Shown: in pieces, positions 39,770 to 48,717 of the stretch
Layout: every line of letters starts with the position of its first letter
How positions within the stretch are numbered: position 1 is the first letter of the stretch
NCBI RefSeq assembly: GCF_014705945.2
Contig: NZ_CP061538.1
Location: 1,240,001-1,304,000, forward strand
Direction of reading: 5' to 3'
DNA from: Rothia amarae
GTDB lineage: Bacteria; Actinomycetota; Actinomycetes; Actinomycetales; Micrococcaceae
DNA length: 64,000 bases
Made by a program: the position numbers and the translations under genes
Notes under the pieces: generated by a model
The model's input: only the letters and a program-made list of their open reading frames with translations
What the model was told of the DNA's origin: nothing
The model's database searches: none

Positions 39770-40560
39770 TGCATGTTGCTCCTGATCCGCATCCTAGCGG
39801 AGCAAGGCCCCCTGCTATTCCTGCCCAGTTTGTACCCCGGCATGTCGCTGTAGTGATGGATGGGAATGGGCGATGGGCTAATGAACGCGGGCTACCTCGT
39901 AACGAGGGGCATAAAGCGGGGGAGAAGTCCCTTGTCGATGTCGTCGCTGGTGCCATCGAGATGGGCATTCCCTATGTTTCTGCCTACGCTTTTTCCACGG
40001 AAAATTGGAAGCGTAGCATGGATGAAGTCAGTTTCATTATGCGTTTTACCACCGAGGTTCTCACGCGTCAGCTGGAAACATTACAGGCATGGGGGGTGCG
40101 TGTGCTCTGGGCAGGGCGAAAGCCTAAGCTCTGGAACTCTGTGATTAAGCAGCTGCAGTACTGCGAAGAACAGACAAAGAACAATACGGTGTGTACCCTC
40201 GTCATGTGCGTCAACTACGGTGGGCGCGCGGAAATTGCAGACGCCACAGCCCGTATCGCGGCTGAAGTTGCAGCTGGAAAACTGAAACCGTCCTCTATCT
40301 CCGAAAAAACTATCGAAAAATACCTGTACAACCCCGAGGTTCCCGACGTCGATCTTTTCCTTCGTTCCTCGGGGGAGTTGCGAACATCTAATTTCTTACT
40401 CTGGGAAAGCGCTTATGCGGAGCTAGTTTTCCTTGATGTTTTGTGGCCTGACGTCGACCGTCGAACTCTATGGGACGCCGTTGAAGTGTACGCCCGTCGA
40501 GATAGACGGTATGGCGGTGCCGTCGATAAGATTTCTTCCCATTCATCACACCAACAGTAG
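39769..40560 (+). CDS. uppS: Isoprenyl (undecaprenyl/decaprenyl) diphosphate synthase
   Basis: A cis-prenyltransferase that makes the C50-C55 lipid carrier for cell-wall synthesis. The 263-residue protein is counted from ATG 39769, which overlaps the recO stop and has AAAGGA about 6 nt upstream; the frame extends back to 39640 only by overlapping recO. The catalytic motif is [12 protein letters not shown] (Asp31), with [12 protein letters not shown] (about 47-58), AYAFSTENW (about 70-78) and the C-terminal [19 protein letters not shown] (about 193-211). Chain length cannot be read from sequence alone. Confidence 0.95.
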   Translation: MHVAPDPHPSGARPPAIPAQFVPRHVAVVMDGNGRWANERGLPRNEGHKAGEKSLVDVVAGAIEMGIPYVSAYAFSTENWKRSMDEVSFIMRFTTEVLTRQLETLQAWGVRVLWAGRKPKLWNSVIKQLQYCEEQTKNNTVCTLVMCVNYGGRAEIADATARIAAEVAAGKLKPSSISEKTIEKYLYNPEVPDVDLFLRSSGELRTSNFLLWESAYAELVFLDVLWPDVDRRTLWDAVEVYARRDRRYGGAVDKISSHSSHQQ

Positions 40561-40570
40561 AGAGCTTTCC

Positions 40571-41656
40571 ATGAAAATCTATCCCATACTTTTCAAGCTT
40601 GTTTTTAAACCGATGGATGCAGAGCTAGCGCACAAGATTGGGCTTAAGGGTATTCAACTCTTGCGTGCTAGCAAACTGACTCCCGTTGCACGCAAATTTC
40701 TATTACCCGATGCTCTGCTACGCACCGAAGCTATGGGGCTAACTTTTCCCTCGCCTTTTGGAATCGCAGCAGGTTTTGATAAAGAGGGATCGTGCATCAA
40801 TGCCCTGGGAGATTTGGGCTTTGGACATGTGGAAATCGGTACTGTGACTGCGCAAGGGCAACCCGGTAACCCTAAGCCCCGTCTCTTTCGTTTGGTTGAA
40901 GACCTCGCAGTCATTAACCGCATGGGATTTAATAACGAGGGAGCCGCAAAGGTTGGGCCTCGTCTTGCCGCCGCTCGCGCAGATTTTGAAACTGAGTTCA
41001 GTTTCTCGTCTTCAGCTCGCCCAATCATCGGCGTCAATATTGGAAAAACAAAAGTGGTCGAGTTAGAGGATGCCGCTGAAGATTATCGAATTTCTACTAT
41101 GACCTTGGCTCCGCAAGCAGATTACATGGTTGTCAATGTGAGCTCTCCTAATACTCCCGGTCTTCGGTCGCTTCAATCAGTGGAGACTCTTCGCCCTTTG
41201 TTGCAGACTGTACAGGAAGCAGCGGTCTTGGCTGAGCCAAATCGGCATGTACCGCTTTTGGTGAAGATTGCTCCCGACCTTGCGGACGATGAAATCCTTG
41301 AAATTGCAGATTTGGCAGTTGAATTAGGACTTGATGGAATCATCGCTACCAACACTACTATTGCGCGTGACGGCTTGGGTCTACAGTCTGATGCTCAAAA
41401 GGTGAGCGAAATCGGTGCTGGAGGACTTTCGGGTGCGCCCTTAAAGAATCGCTCGCTTGAAGTATTGCGGCTCTTAAAAGAACACGTGGGAGAGAAACTC
41501 ACTCTTGTTTCCGTGGGTGGGGTGACTACTGCCGGCGATGTAAAAGAACGTCTCGATGCTGGGGCAACTCTTGTTCAGGGGTATACAGCTTTCCTGTATG
41601 AAGGACCACTATGGGCAGCACGAATCAATCGGGAGCTGAAAAAGCTTCTTAAATAG
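40571..41656 (+). CDS. pyrD: Dihydroorotate dehydrogenase (quinone), class 2
   Basis: Oxidises dihydroorotate to orotate, passing electrons to quinone. The 361-residue protein is counted from ATG 40571 (MKIYPILFKLVFKPMDAE), a membrane-associating N-terminal helix typical of class 2; an open stretch back to 40433 overlaps uppS. FMN-binding and active-site segments are FGIAAGFDKEG (about 62-72), NRMGFNNEGA (about 117-126), NVSSPNTPGLR (about 186-196, catalytic Ser) and VGGVTTAGDVKERLDAGA. It is remote from the pyr operon at the start of the window, as is usual. Confidence 0.95.
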   Translation: MKIYPILFKLVFKPMDAELAHKIGLKGIQLLRASKLTPVARKFLLPDALLRTEAMGLTFPSPFGIAAGFDKEGSCINALGDLGFGHVEIGTVTAQGQPGNPKPRLFRLVEDLAVINRMGFNNEGAAKVGPRLAAARADFETEFSFSSSARPIIGVNIGKTKVVELEDAAEDYRISTMTLAPQADYMVVNVSSPNTPGLRSLQSVETLRPLLQTVQEAAVLAEPNRHVPLLVKIAPDLADDEILEIADLAVELGLDGIIATNTTIARDGLGLQSDAQKVSEIGAGGLSGAPLKNRSLEVLRLLKEHVGEKLTLVSVGGVTTAGDVKERLDAGATLVQGYTAFLYEGPLWAARINRELKKLLK

Positions 41657-41694
41657 AAAAATGGTGGAGTGTTCTAGAACACTCCACCATTTTT
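41657..41694. terminator. Bidirectional terminator between pyrD and DUF3043
   Basis: A perfect 38-bp palindrome centred on 41675/41676, A5 on the left and T5 on the right. It lies 8 nt before the stop codon of the convergent DUF3043 gene and fits termination of both transcripts. Confidence 0.88.
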
Positions 41695-41702
41695 ATTGGA
41701 CT

Positions 41703-42329
41703 TTAGCTGGGGTATTGACCGCGCTTCACCTGAGGCTTAGGAAGTCGAATTCGACGAATCATCATGGCACGGTTAATGGCGTACATTGTAGAGCCTGGTT
41801 CGACTTGTCCAAACTTAGCCAGAAGCTTCTTTTTCAGACCTCGCCACATGAACCATAGATCCAAAGCAAGGAGAGCGATGAAAATCCACATGAGGGTTAC
41901 AGTGACCAACTGAATGGACTGGATGAAGATGCCCGCCACAAAAATTAGAAGAAGAGCGATAATCATGAAATCGCCGACGTTAAACCGGGCGTCGACGTAA
42001 TCGCGAATATATCTGCGCTGAGGTCCCTTGTCCTTAAGCGGTAAATGCTTTTCATCGCCAGTTTGCATGGCAATATTTTCTTTCATTCGCTGCTCGCGCA
42101 ATGCAGCCCGGTTGGCTTCTTTGGCTGCTTTTCGGTCAGCAGGTACCAGGGGCTGACGCCGCGCCTGTTGTTGTTGCTTGCGCGAAGGCGTGGGTTTCCC
42201 CTTAGGAGCGGTGTAATTCGGAGCATGGTGTTCTTCCTGAGGTTCAGGAGTTACAGTAGCTTCATTCACCACAGAATCTGCTCGCACAGAACCTGATGTA
42301 CTTCGAGAATCTTTTTTACGTCCAATCAC
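41703..42329 (-). CDS. DUF3043 family membrane protein
   Basis: A 208-residue actinobacterial protein. The first 110 residues are hydrophilic and basic, with PKGKPTPSRKQQQQARRQPL (about 41-60) and AAKEANRAALREQR, the DUF3043 signature. Then come RRYIRDYVDARFNVGDFMI (about 104-122) and two transmembrane segments (MIIALLLIFVAGIFI; LVTVTLMWIFIALLALDLWF). The tail is GSTMYAINRAMMIRRIRLPKPQV. Function is unknown. The divergent neighbour is the M20 peptidase gene. Confidence 0.88.
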   Translation of the reverse strand: MIGRKKDSRSTSGSVRADSVVNEATVTPEPQEEHHAPNYTAPKGKPTPSRKQQQQARRQPLVPADRKAAKEANRAALREQRMKENIAMQTGDEKHLPLKDKGPQRRYIRDYVDARFNVGDFMIIALLLIFVAGIFIQSIQLVTVTLMWIFIALLALDLWFMWRGLKKKLLAKFGQVEPGSTMYAINRAMMIRRIRLPKPQVKRGQYPS

Positions 42330-42380
42330 CTGTTAAGAATATCGAACAAAAGGTGGTTCTACTCAATCCATCGTAAGGTT

Positions 42381-43790
42381 ATGTATATGAATACTGATAC
42401 TCCAGAATATTTCTCGCATTTTGAAGCGCTTGACCATGCTGTAAACGCAAAGTTTGATTCCGCCGTGGAACAGCTAACTGAGCTGGTAGCTATTCCGTCC
42501 ATTGCATGGGAAGCTTTCGATTTATCGCAGGTTCACAAGAGTGCAGAAAAAGTAGCTTCATTAGCTCAGCACGTGGGTTTTGACTCGGTTGAAATCTTGA
42601 CTGCTTCCTACGGGGAAAATCAAGATAAACAGGGTATGCCAGCAGTCGTTGCTCGCAAAGAAGCTGAAGCGGGTTACCCCACTATTTTGCTGTATGCGCA
42701 TCACGATGTGCAGCCAGTGGGAGATTTAGCTGAGTGGAATACTGAACCCTTCACTGCCACAGTGCAGGGGGACAGGCTCTTTGGTCGCGGCGCAGCAGAT
42801 GACAAAGCTGGTGTTTTAGCTCATCTCACGGCATTTTCGGTAGTAAAAGATGTGTTGGGTGAGGATTTCAAGGCTGGCGTTACTCTTTTTATTGAAGGCG
42901 AGGAAGAAGCAGGATCGCCGAGTTTTGGGCAATTCCTTAAAACTTACAAAGAGAAACTTAAAGCAGATGCAATTGTCGTAGCCGATTCGTCCAACTGGAA
43001 AGCAGGAGTACCTGCGCTCACAACCGGTCTGAGAGGATTAGCCAGCGGAGTTGTGAATGTACGCGTGGGAGATCATGCGGTGCACTCCGGCATGTTTGGC
43101 GGACCTATGATTGATGCACCCACAGCCTTAGTACGACTTCTTGCTTCGCTTCATAACGATAAAGGTGCAGTAGCAGTTAAGGGTTTAATACATGCACCTG
43201 AACCTGAGGTTGAATATGAGGAAGCAGATTTCCGAGCTGATTCCGGAATGCTAGATAATGTACAACTGGCGGGGGAGGGAAGCATCTCTTCTCGCCTTTG
43301 GGCACAACCGGCCATCAGCATTATCGGCATGGACATCACCCCCATAGCCGAATCTTCTAACACTATTTCAGTCCAGAATAGCGCCAAGCTCAGTGTGCGT
43401 TTGGCTCCTGGGCAAAATCCTCAGCAGGCCCATCAAGCTATCGAGGCACACCTTCACAGGCACTCTCCATGGGGAGTTGAAGTAAGTTACACTGCCGAAG
43501 ACACCGGCCAACCATTCTCCGCAGATACTTCAGAGAGCAGTATACAAATTGCTCTTTCTGCCATGGAAAAGGCGTGGGGAATTGCTCCGGTGCAAACAGG
43601 TTTAGGTGGGTCTATTCCATTTATTGCAGACCTCAAGGAAGAGTTCCCCGATGCTCATATTCTCATTACAGGCATTGAAGATCCAGATACGAGGGCTCAC
43701 AGCGCTAACGAATCCCTCTACATCCCCGATTTCAAGCGAGCAATCCTTGCAGAAGCTCTCATGGTTACCAAATTCTGCGAAAAGAAATAG
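42381..43790 (+). CDS. M20 family dipeptidase
   Basis: A 469-residue zinc-dependent exopeptidase of the M20 family (carnosinase/CNDP-like), cleaving dipeptides in the cytoplasm. Metal-binding and catalytic motifs are LLYAHHDVQPVG (about 104-115), LFGRGAADDKAG (about 133-144), and FIEGEEEAGSPSF (about 170-182). A dimerisation domain is inserted at about 215-330. Two in-frame ATGs, 42381 and 42387, lie close together. The last segment FIADLKEEFPD and RAHSANESLYI carries the final zinc-site histidine. Confidence 0.93.
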   Translation: MYMNTDTPEYFSHFEALDHAVNAKFDSAVEQLTELVAIPSIAWEAFDLSQVHKSAEKVASLAQHVGFDSVEILTASYGENQDKQGMPAVVARKEAEAGYPTILLYAHHDVQPVGDLAEWNTEPFTATVQGDRLFGRGAADDKAGVLAHLTAFSVVKDVLGEDFKAGVTLFIEGEEEAGSPSFGQFLKTYKEKLKADAIVVADSSNWKAGVPALTTGLRGLASGVVNVRVGDHAVHSGMFGGPMIDAPTALVRLLASLHNDKGAVAVKGLIHAPEPEVEYEEADFRADSGMLDNVQLAGEGSISSRLWAQPAISIIGMDITPIAESSNTISVQNSAKLSVRLAPGQNPQQAHQAIEAHLHRHSPWGVEVSYTAEDTGQPFSADTSESSIQIALSAMEKAWGIAPVQTGLGGSIPFIADLKEEFPDAHILITGIEDPDTRAHSANESLYIPDFKRAILAEALMVTKFCEKK

Positions 43791-43880
43791 TATGGGGAAT
43801 AAAGCTTCGGTATAGAGCGGTTAACTTAACTAGAGAAAAATTCTCTGGAACCATTTTCTCAAGATTTTAAGGACAAAAAG

Positions 43881-44234
43881 ATGACTGAAACAGCGACTGA
43901 AACCTCAACCCACGGCGTTCAACTCACAGACACTGCAGCTCAGAAGGTTCGTGCACTTTTAGAGCAGGAGGGGCGCACCGATTTGCGCCTGCGCGTTGCA
44001 GTACAGCCCGGCGGTTGCTCTGGCTTGATTTATCAGCTGTACTTTGATGAGCGCAAGCTCGACGGCGATGCAGTCCGCGATTTCGACGGAGTTGAAGTCA
44101 TTGTTGATCGCATGAGCGTTCCCTACCTAGATGGTTCAACTATCGATTTCGAAGACACCATTGAAAAGCAGGGCTTCTCCATTGATAACCCCAATGCACA
44201 GGGGTCATGTGCTTGTGGCGATTCATTCCACTAA
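43881..44234 (+). CDS. erpA: Iron-sulfur cluster insertion protein ErpA (A-type carrier)
   Basis: Delivers Fe-S clusters to apo-proteins. The 117-residue HesB/IscA family protein has the three cluster cysteines Cys46 (GGCSG), Cys110 and Cys112 (CAC), with GVQLTDTAAQKVRALL near the N-terminus. AAGGA lies about 8 nt upstream of the ATG. It lies directly upstream of the cytochrome oxidase genes, which is the usual actinobacterial location, and is separated from them by a terminator. Confidence 0.95.
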   Translation: MTETATETSTHGVQLTDTAAQKVRALLEQEGRTDLRLRVAVQPGGCSGLIYQLYFDERKLDGDAVRDFDGVEVIVDRMSVPYLDGSTIDFEDTIEKQGFSIDNPNAQGSCACGDSFH

Positions 44235-44254
44235 ACAAAATCTATAACTACATT

Positions 44255-44293
44255 TGGGGCGTTCCATCCTTCTCGATGGAACGTCCCATTTTT
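44255..44293 (+). terminator. Terminator after erpA
   Basis: An approximately 14-bp stem (44255-44267 with 44275-44288, one G-T pair) followed by TTTTTCTC, 21 nt after the erpA stop. Confidence 0.82.
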
Positions 44294-44335
44294 CTCAATA
44301 TTTTGCGAAATAGTTAAGAAATAGCCGTAACTTCA

Positions 44336-44350
44336 CTGACATAGTGTCAG
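44336..44350. promoter_or_regulatory. Palindrome CTGACA-TAG-TGTCAG upstream of ctaC
   Basis: A perfect 6-bp inverted repeat with a 3-nt centre, 105 nt upstream of the ctaC start and within the only non-coding interval able to hold its promoter. The inner half-site GACA-N3-TGTC recurs upstream of ctaE (53020-53032). It may be a repressor or activator operator; no binding protein can be named. Confidence 0.35.
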
Positions 44351-44455
44351 CAGAATGCACTTTCAAGAGGTAAGCTCATATAGAAAGATTTATGTCGCAT
44401 TCTGTCCACACACTGAATCGACCTAACACGCACACCGCTAAAGGAAGGGCCGTCT

Positions 44456-45319
44456 GTGAGTTCGCAGCATCGAACCGGCAGCCGCAAGCTGAAGGGTCTG
44501 GCACTGGCCGGAGTGGCTTCAGTTTCAGCACTGTTGATGACCGGTTGTTCGGAAGAAGCCAAACTGGGCTGGTTGCCTACAAAGCGTGGAATTACTGACA
44601 ACGCTGACACCATCATGGATCTTTGGATTGGTTCATGGGTAGCAGCGCTGGTTGTTGGATTGATTACCTGGGGTCTTATGCTCTGGTGCATCATTGCCTA
44701 CCGCCGTCGTAAGAACGATGTTGGTTATCCTCGTCAGCTGAGCTATCACGCTCCTCTGGAAATCTTCTACACCATCATCCCCATCATCGCTATTGTTAGC
44801 CTTTTCAGCTTCTCTGACCGTGCTGAGCGCGAAATCACCGCTCCTAAGTCTGAGACTGCTGACGTAAGCATTGAAGTTTATGGCAAGCAGTGGGCATGGG
44901 ACTTCAACTACCTCGACAAGAATGTTTATTCTTCCGGTGTTCAAGCACAGCTTGACGGTCAAGAAGGTCATGAAGAAACCCTTCCTACTCTTTACCTACC
45001 CGTAGACTCCACCGTTGATTTGCAGCTGAAATCACGCGATGTTATTCACTCTTTCTGGGTTCCTGCTTTCCTTGAGAAGCGCGATACTATTCCCGGTCAG
45101 ACTAACCACATGTACTTCAAGACCGGTTCTGAAACCGGTACCTATACAGGTAAATGTGCAGAGCTTTGCGGTGAGTACCACTCAGAAATGCTTTTCAACG
45201 TTAAGGTTGTGACTCAGGAAGAGTACGACGCTTACACTCAGAAGCTTGCGGATGAAGGTAACGACGGCCGTCTCGGCGACGAATTCAACCGTAACCCTAA
45301 CCAAAACGAATCACAGTAG
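44456..45319 (+). CDS. ctaC: Cytochrome c oxidase subunit II (aa3 type)
   Basis: Accepts electrons from the bc1 complex at the CuA centre and passes them to subunit I. The 287-residue lipoprotein precursor has a lipobox LMTGC (Cys31), two transmembrane helices (about 57-80 and 103-119), and a CuA domain with His198, Cys234, Cys238, His242 and Met245 in GKCAELCGEYHSEM. GTG start is preceded by AAAGGAAGG. It is the first gene of ctaC-ctaD-ctaF, and ctaD follows after 10 nt. Confidence 0.96.
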   Translation: MSSQHRTGSRKLKGLALAGVASVSALLMTGCSEEAKLGWLPTKRGITDNADTIMDLWIGSWVAALVVGLITWGLMLWCIIAYRRRKNDVGYPRQLSYHAPLEIFYTIIPIIAIVSLFSFSDRAEREITAPKSETADVSIEVYGKQWAWDFNYLDKNVYSSGVQAQLDGQEGHEETLPTLYLPVDSTVDLQLKSRDVIHSFWVPAFLEKRDTIPGQTNHMYFKTGSETGTYTGKCAELCGEYHSEMLFNVKVVTQEEYDAYTQKLADEGNDGRLGDEFNRNPNQNESQ

Positions 45320-45329
45320 GAGGTGACCC

Positions 45330-47060
45330 GTGACTACTCTCGAGTATTCAGCAGACTCAGCAACTCAGGTTGCTCCTCGGGTTGTGCCTAAGTCAAAAGG
45401 ACGCATCGTCGTCAATTGGCTAACCACTACCGATCACAAAACAATCGGGTATATGTACCTGATTTCTTGCTTTATTTTCTTCTGCATCGCGGGCATTATG
45501 GCTTTGCTCATGCGCATGGAGCTCTTTGAGCCCGGTATGCAGGTGCTACAGACTAAGGAACAGTTCAACCAGCTTTTCACCATGCACGGCACTTTGATGT
45601 TGCTTATGTTTGGTACCCCTGCATTTACTGGTTTTGCTAACGTTTTGATTCCCCTTCAGATTGGCGCTCCTGACGTTGCGTTCCCTCGTTTGAACGCTTT
45701 GGCTTTCTGGTTCTTCCTCTTTGGTTCCCTGGTTGCCCTTGCAGGCTTCTTGACCCCTCAGGGTGCTGCATCCTTCGGTTGGTTTGCTTATGCCCCATTG
45801 AATAGCACTACCTATTCACCTAGCGTAGGTGGAGATCTCTGGGTCTTCGGTCTAGCTTTGCAGGGCTTCGGTACCATCATGGGTGGCGTAAACTTCATTA
45901 CCACCATCTTGTGCATGCGTGCTCCCGGTATGACTATGTGGCGTATGCCCATCTTTACCTGGACGACCTTGATTACCGCCATCCTCATCATCATGATCTT
46001 CCCTCCCTTGGCTTCAGCACTGTTTGCTTTGGGTATGGATCGTCGTTTGGGCGGACACATCTTTGATCCTGAAAATGGCGGCGCTATTCTCTGGCAGCAC
46101 CTTTTCTGGTTCTTCGGTCACCCTGAGGTTTACGTTCTAGCACTGCCTTTCTTCGGTGTTGTTTCGGAAATCATTCCTGTGTTCTCACGTAAGCCGATTT
46201 TCGGTTACAAGGGTTTGGTTTTCGCTACCATCGCTATTGCGGCACTTTCCGTAACAGTGTGGGCACACCACATGTATGTAACCGGCGCAGTTATGTTGCC
46301 CTTCTTCTCGTTCATGACCATGTTGATTGGCATTCCTACGGGTATGAAGTTCTTCAACTGGATTGGTACCATGTGGCAGGGTTCGCTTACCTTCGAAACA
46401 CCTTTGATTTGGGTTATGGGATTCCTCGTCACCTTCCTCTTTGGTGGCTTGACTGGTGTTATCTTGGCAACCCCTCCGCTTGACTTCCACCTATCTGACT
46501 CATACTTCGTGGTAGCTCACTTCCACTACGTCATTTTCGGTACCGTAGTCTTCTCCATGTTCGCTGGCTTCTACTTCTGGTGGCCCAAGTGGACTGGCAA
46601 GATGCTCAACGAACGTCTAGGTAAGATTCACTTCTGGTTGCTGTTCTTCGGCTTCCACATGACCTTCCTGATTCAGCACTGGTTGGGTGTTGATGGTATG
46701 CCCCGTCGTTACGCTGACTACATGCCAGAAGACGGTTTCACCTGGATGAACCAGCTCTCAACCGTAGGCTCAATGCTTCTCGCAATCTCGATGATCCCAT
46801 TCTTGTGGAACGTCTACGTGACTGCTCGTTACGGCAAGAAGGTTGAGGTTGACGATCCTTGGGGCTTCGGCGGTTCACTTGAATGGGCAACTTCTTGCCC
46901 TCCTCCGCGTCACAACTTCACCGTTCTACCGCGTATCCGTTCCGAGCGTCCTGCACTGGATCTACATCATCCCGAACTGTCCACCAACTACAATGTTGCA
47001 GCAGCAGCTCGCCAGGTATCTGAGCACGCGCAGACCGCTGTTGGCTCAGTAAAGCGATAG
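45330..47060 (+). CDS. ctaD: Cytochrome c oxidase subunit I
   Basis: The catalytic haem-copper subunit that reduces oxygen and pumps protons. The 576-residue protein has 12 predicted transmembrane helices. Ligand segments include [20 protein letters not shown] (low-spin haem a), [20 protein letters not shown] (CuB His with the Tyr cross-link) and WAHHMYVTG. Low-spin and high-spin haem His come in [13 protein letters not shown]. The glutamate of the HPEVY motif marks an A1-type oxidase. The C-terminus is hydrophilic and Ala-rich. AGGAGGTGACCC overlaps the upstream region as a strong ribosome binding site. Confidence 0.98.
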   Translation: MTTLEYSADSATQVAPRVVPKSKGRIVVNWLTTTDHKTIGYMYLISCFIFFCIAGIMALLMRMELFEPGMQVLQTKEQFNQLFTMHGTLMLLMFGTPAFTGFANVLIPLQIGAPDVAFPRLNALAFWFFLFGSLVALAGFLTPQGAASFGWFAYAPLNSTTYSPSVGGDLWVFGLALQGFGTIMGGVNFITTILCMRAPGMTMWRMPIFTWTTLITAILIIMIFPPLASALFALGMDRRLGGHIFDPENGGAILWQHLFWFFGHPEVYVLALPFFGVVSEIIPVFSRKPIFGYKGLVFATIAIAALSVTVWAHHMYVTGAVMLPFFSFMTMLIGIPTGMKFFNWIGTMWQGSLTFETPLIWVMGFLVTFLFGGLTGVILATPPLDFHLSDSYFVVAHFHYVIFGTVVFSMFAGFYFWWPKWTGKMLNERLGKIHFWLLFFGFHMTFLIQHWLGVDGMPRRYADYMPEDGFTWMNQLSTVGSMLLAISMIPFLWNVYVTARYGKKVEVDDPWGFGGSLEWATSCPPPRHNFTVLPRIRSERPALDLHHPELSTNYNVAAAARQVSEHAQTAVGSVKR

Positions 47061-47072
47061 GGAGTAGCTACT

Positions 47073-47477
47073 ATGAAAATTCTTGGACAGCTTTTTCTTG
47101 GCTTGGGTATCTTCCTCGTACCGGTTGGAATTGTGTATGGTTTAATGACGCAATTTACAGACTGGGCTGGATTCCCCGCAATCTTAGCTACCGCCGTGAT
47201 GTGTTTCTTCTTGGCATTCTTTTTGATGTTTACCGATAAGAAGCACCCTCACCAGCCGAACGAAAATCTTGAAGGCGAAATTGCCGATACCACCGGTGAC
47301 TACGGTTTCTATTCACCGTGGTCTTGGTGGCCGCTGATGATTGGTCTCGTTTGCGCAATCCTGGTAACTGGTTTGGCAATGTGGCAAGTATGGGTAATTA
47401 CCCTTGCTATTCCTCTAGCAATTCTTGCTTGCGTTGGCTGGGTATATGAATACAACCGTGGCGATCACGCTCACTAA
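47073..47477 (+). CDS. ctaF: Cytochrome c oxidase subunit IV, actinobacterial (CtaF)
   Basis: A small accessory subunit of the bc1-aa3 supercomplex, found only in actinobacteria. The 134-residue protein has four predicted membrane segments, the first two at about 5-25 and 34-52. Between them and the last two is the family segment DTTGDYGFYSPWSWWPLMIG (about 70-89), and it ends CVGWVYEYNRGDHAH, typical of DUF2561/CtaF proteins. It follows ctaD by 12 nt and is closed by a terminator, so it is the last gene of the ctaCDF unit. Confidence 0.93.
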   Translation: MKILGQLFLGLGIFLVPVGIVYGLMTQFTDWAGFPAILATAVMCFFLAFFLMFTDKKHPHQPNENLEGEIADTTGDYGFYSPWSWWPLMIGLVCAILVTGLAMWQVWVITLAIPLAILACVGWVYEYNRGDHAH

Positions 47478-47492
47478 CATATAACCGCCGAG

Positions 47493-47533
47493 AAAGGGCA
47501 GTAGATTCATTTGAATCTACTGCCCTTTTTATA
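47493..47533 (+). terminator. Terminator after ctaF
   Basis: A perfect 17-bp stem (47493-47509 with 47512-47528) with a 2-nt loop (real loop larger), followed by TTTTTAT. It lies 15 nt after the ctaF stop. Confidence 0.9.
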
Positions 47534-47923
47534 TGCGTATTTCAATAACTTCTTGACAGCTTCGTGTTCGATTCTCTTTAGCCTTAACTGACTTAGGAGA
47601 CTCCTAAGAACACCCATCCCGGAACAACTCGAGTAAAAACATTCATTCGCCGACGAGTCAAAACAAACTAACTGCGCGGTACGAGCATCAAAAGCTAGAT
47701 GCGAATCCTCTTTAAAATTCTTCCCTACTACTTTATTTAGAATCCTTGAACTGGCGGGCACTCACATACCCGTCATAAGACGAATCCCCCTCGATAAAAG
47801 ATTCCCTTTAGCCAAGGAAAGAACCTTAACTCCCAAATCGCTATGTTGCATAAGAATAGCCTCATGCTGAGCTGCCCATGCTGAAATACTTCTTGAAGCG
47901 CTAAAGACCAGTTCAAGGTGCAT
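47507..47923 (-). pseudogene. Possible remnant: one frame interrupted by a single TGA
   Basis: A 53-codon frame from ATG 47923 ends in TGA at 47762-47764. It is followed in the same frame, with no base between, by a GTG that opens an 84-codon frame ending at 47507. Read together they make about 138 codons with one internal stop: MHLELVFSASRSISAW... then PASSRILNKVVGKNFKEDSH. The 3' end runs into the ctaF terminator, which argues that the end is not original. I do not recognise a family. It may be a decayed gene or a chance open stretch. Confidence 0.25.
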
Positions 47924-48674
47924 GGGAATTTACGGGAAGTAATCATCTAAGCAGTCCGGGCATCTGCTTAGGCTCCGCCAGGGCGAAAATCATCGACTCT
48001 GCTACCCAGAGTCAGATTTACGGTTACGCCTGCTTCTTCAAGCCTTTGAATTTCGCAGGTTGCGCTTCTGAAGCAACCAATAGAGTTTCTAATCTCACAG
48101 TTCGGCTTTCTTTGGCTTTGATTCGAGAACAGTCCACTGCTTGTCGATAGAAGCTTCTGGATAGTTACTGCCTGTTACGGTGCTAAGAAAGCATATAGGA
48201 CCAACTCAGGAGTCTTTCCTGAATAGGGAGATGGTAACACCTAAAAGCTGTTGACGTTCCCTCCTGAGGCCAGTTATGAGTTTGACTCAGATATATGATT
48301 CACTGTCAACCACGATGTGAAACGTGGACAGGAGCAAACTTATCTATACTTCAAAGTTTGGTGAGAGGGTTCAAGGTATAGACGATAACCAGGCGTGACG
48401 GTCAATTTCGCCCCCTCGGCAGCAGCGATGAAGAGGAATTTGGTTCAAGGAAACTAGATTCGCTGGGAAGCCATCTCCGCAAGCGTATATGGCGTTTTAA
48501 GACAATGTAATTCTAGAAATGATATGAGAATTAGTTAGCTTCTCATCGCCCCGCAGAGCTGCGTTTATACGGCTTGAAAGCTATTTTCACGTGAACCGTC
48601 TTTGCACATAGCCAGATGGTTAACAACCTAACTCGATTTTTAAGGGCACACCGTTTCAAGAAGCTAGACATACT
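47534..48674. other. Gene-poor interval between the two respiratory operons
   Basis: About 1.14 kb between convergent ctaCDF and ctaE-qcrCAB without a gene I would call. On the minus strand several short frames have protein-like ends, for example one with CEIQRLEEAGVTVNLTLG stopping at 47968, and AEGAKLTVTPGYRLYLEPS near 48400. They are broken by stops and frame changes, suggesting a decayed gene or genes. I looked for tRNA, tmRNA and RNase P RNA core motifs and saw none. No terminal inverted repeats of an insertion sequence were found. Confidence 0.5.
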
Positions 48675-48706
48675 AAAAGCCCCTCTCCAAGAGGAGAGGG
48701 GCTTTT
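48675..48706 (-). terminator. Terminator after qcrB
   Basis: A perfect 14-bp stem (48675-48688 with 48693-48706, 4-nt loop), GC-rich with A/T-rich outer ends. On the minus strand it begins 11 nt after the qcrB stop and ends in TTTTAG. Confidence 0.85.
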
Positions 48707-48717
48707 TGAAGATCTAT

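Noticed and set aside
46185-46490. Open frames antisense to ctaD and other long frames opposite carB, leuS and qcrB
   Set aside because: All mirror strongly conserved genes and lack ribosome binding sites or family signatures.
47534-48674. Structured RNA (RNase P RNA, tmRNA) in the gene-poor interval
   Set aside because: A minus-strand AGGAAAGAC resembles part of the RNase P core only by chance; other conserved blocks and a CCA end are missing.
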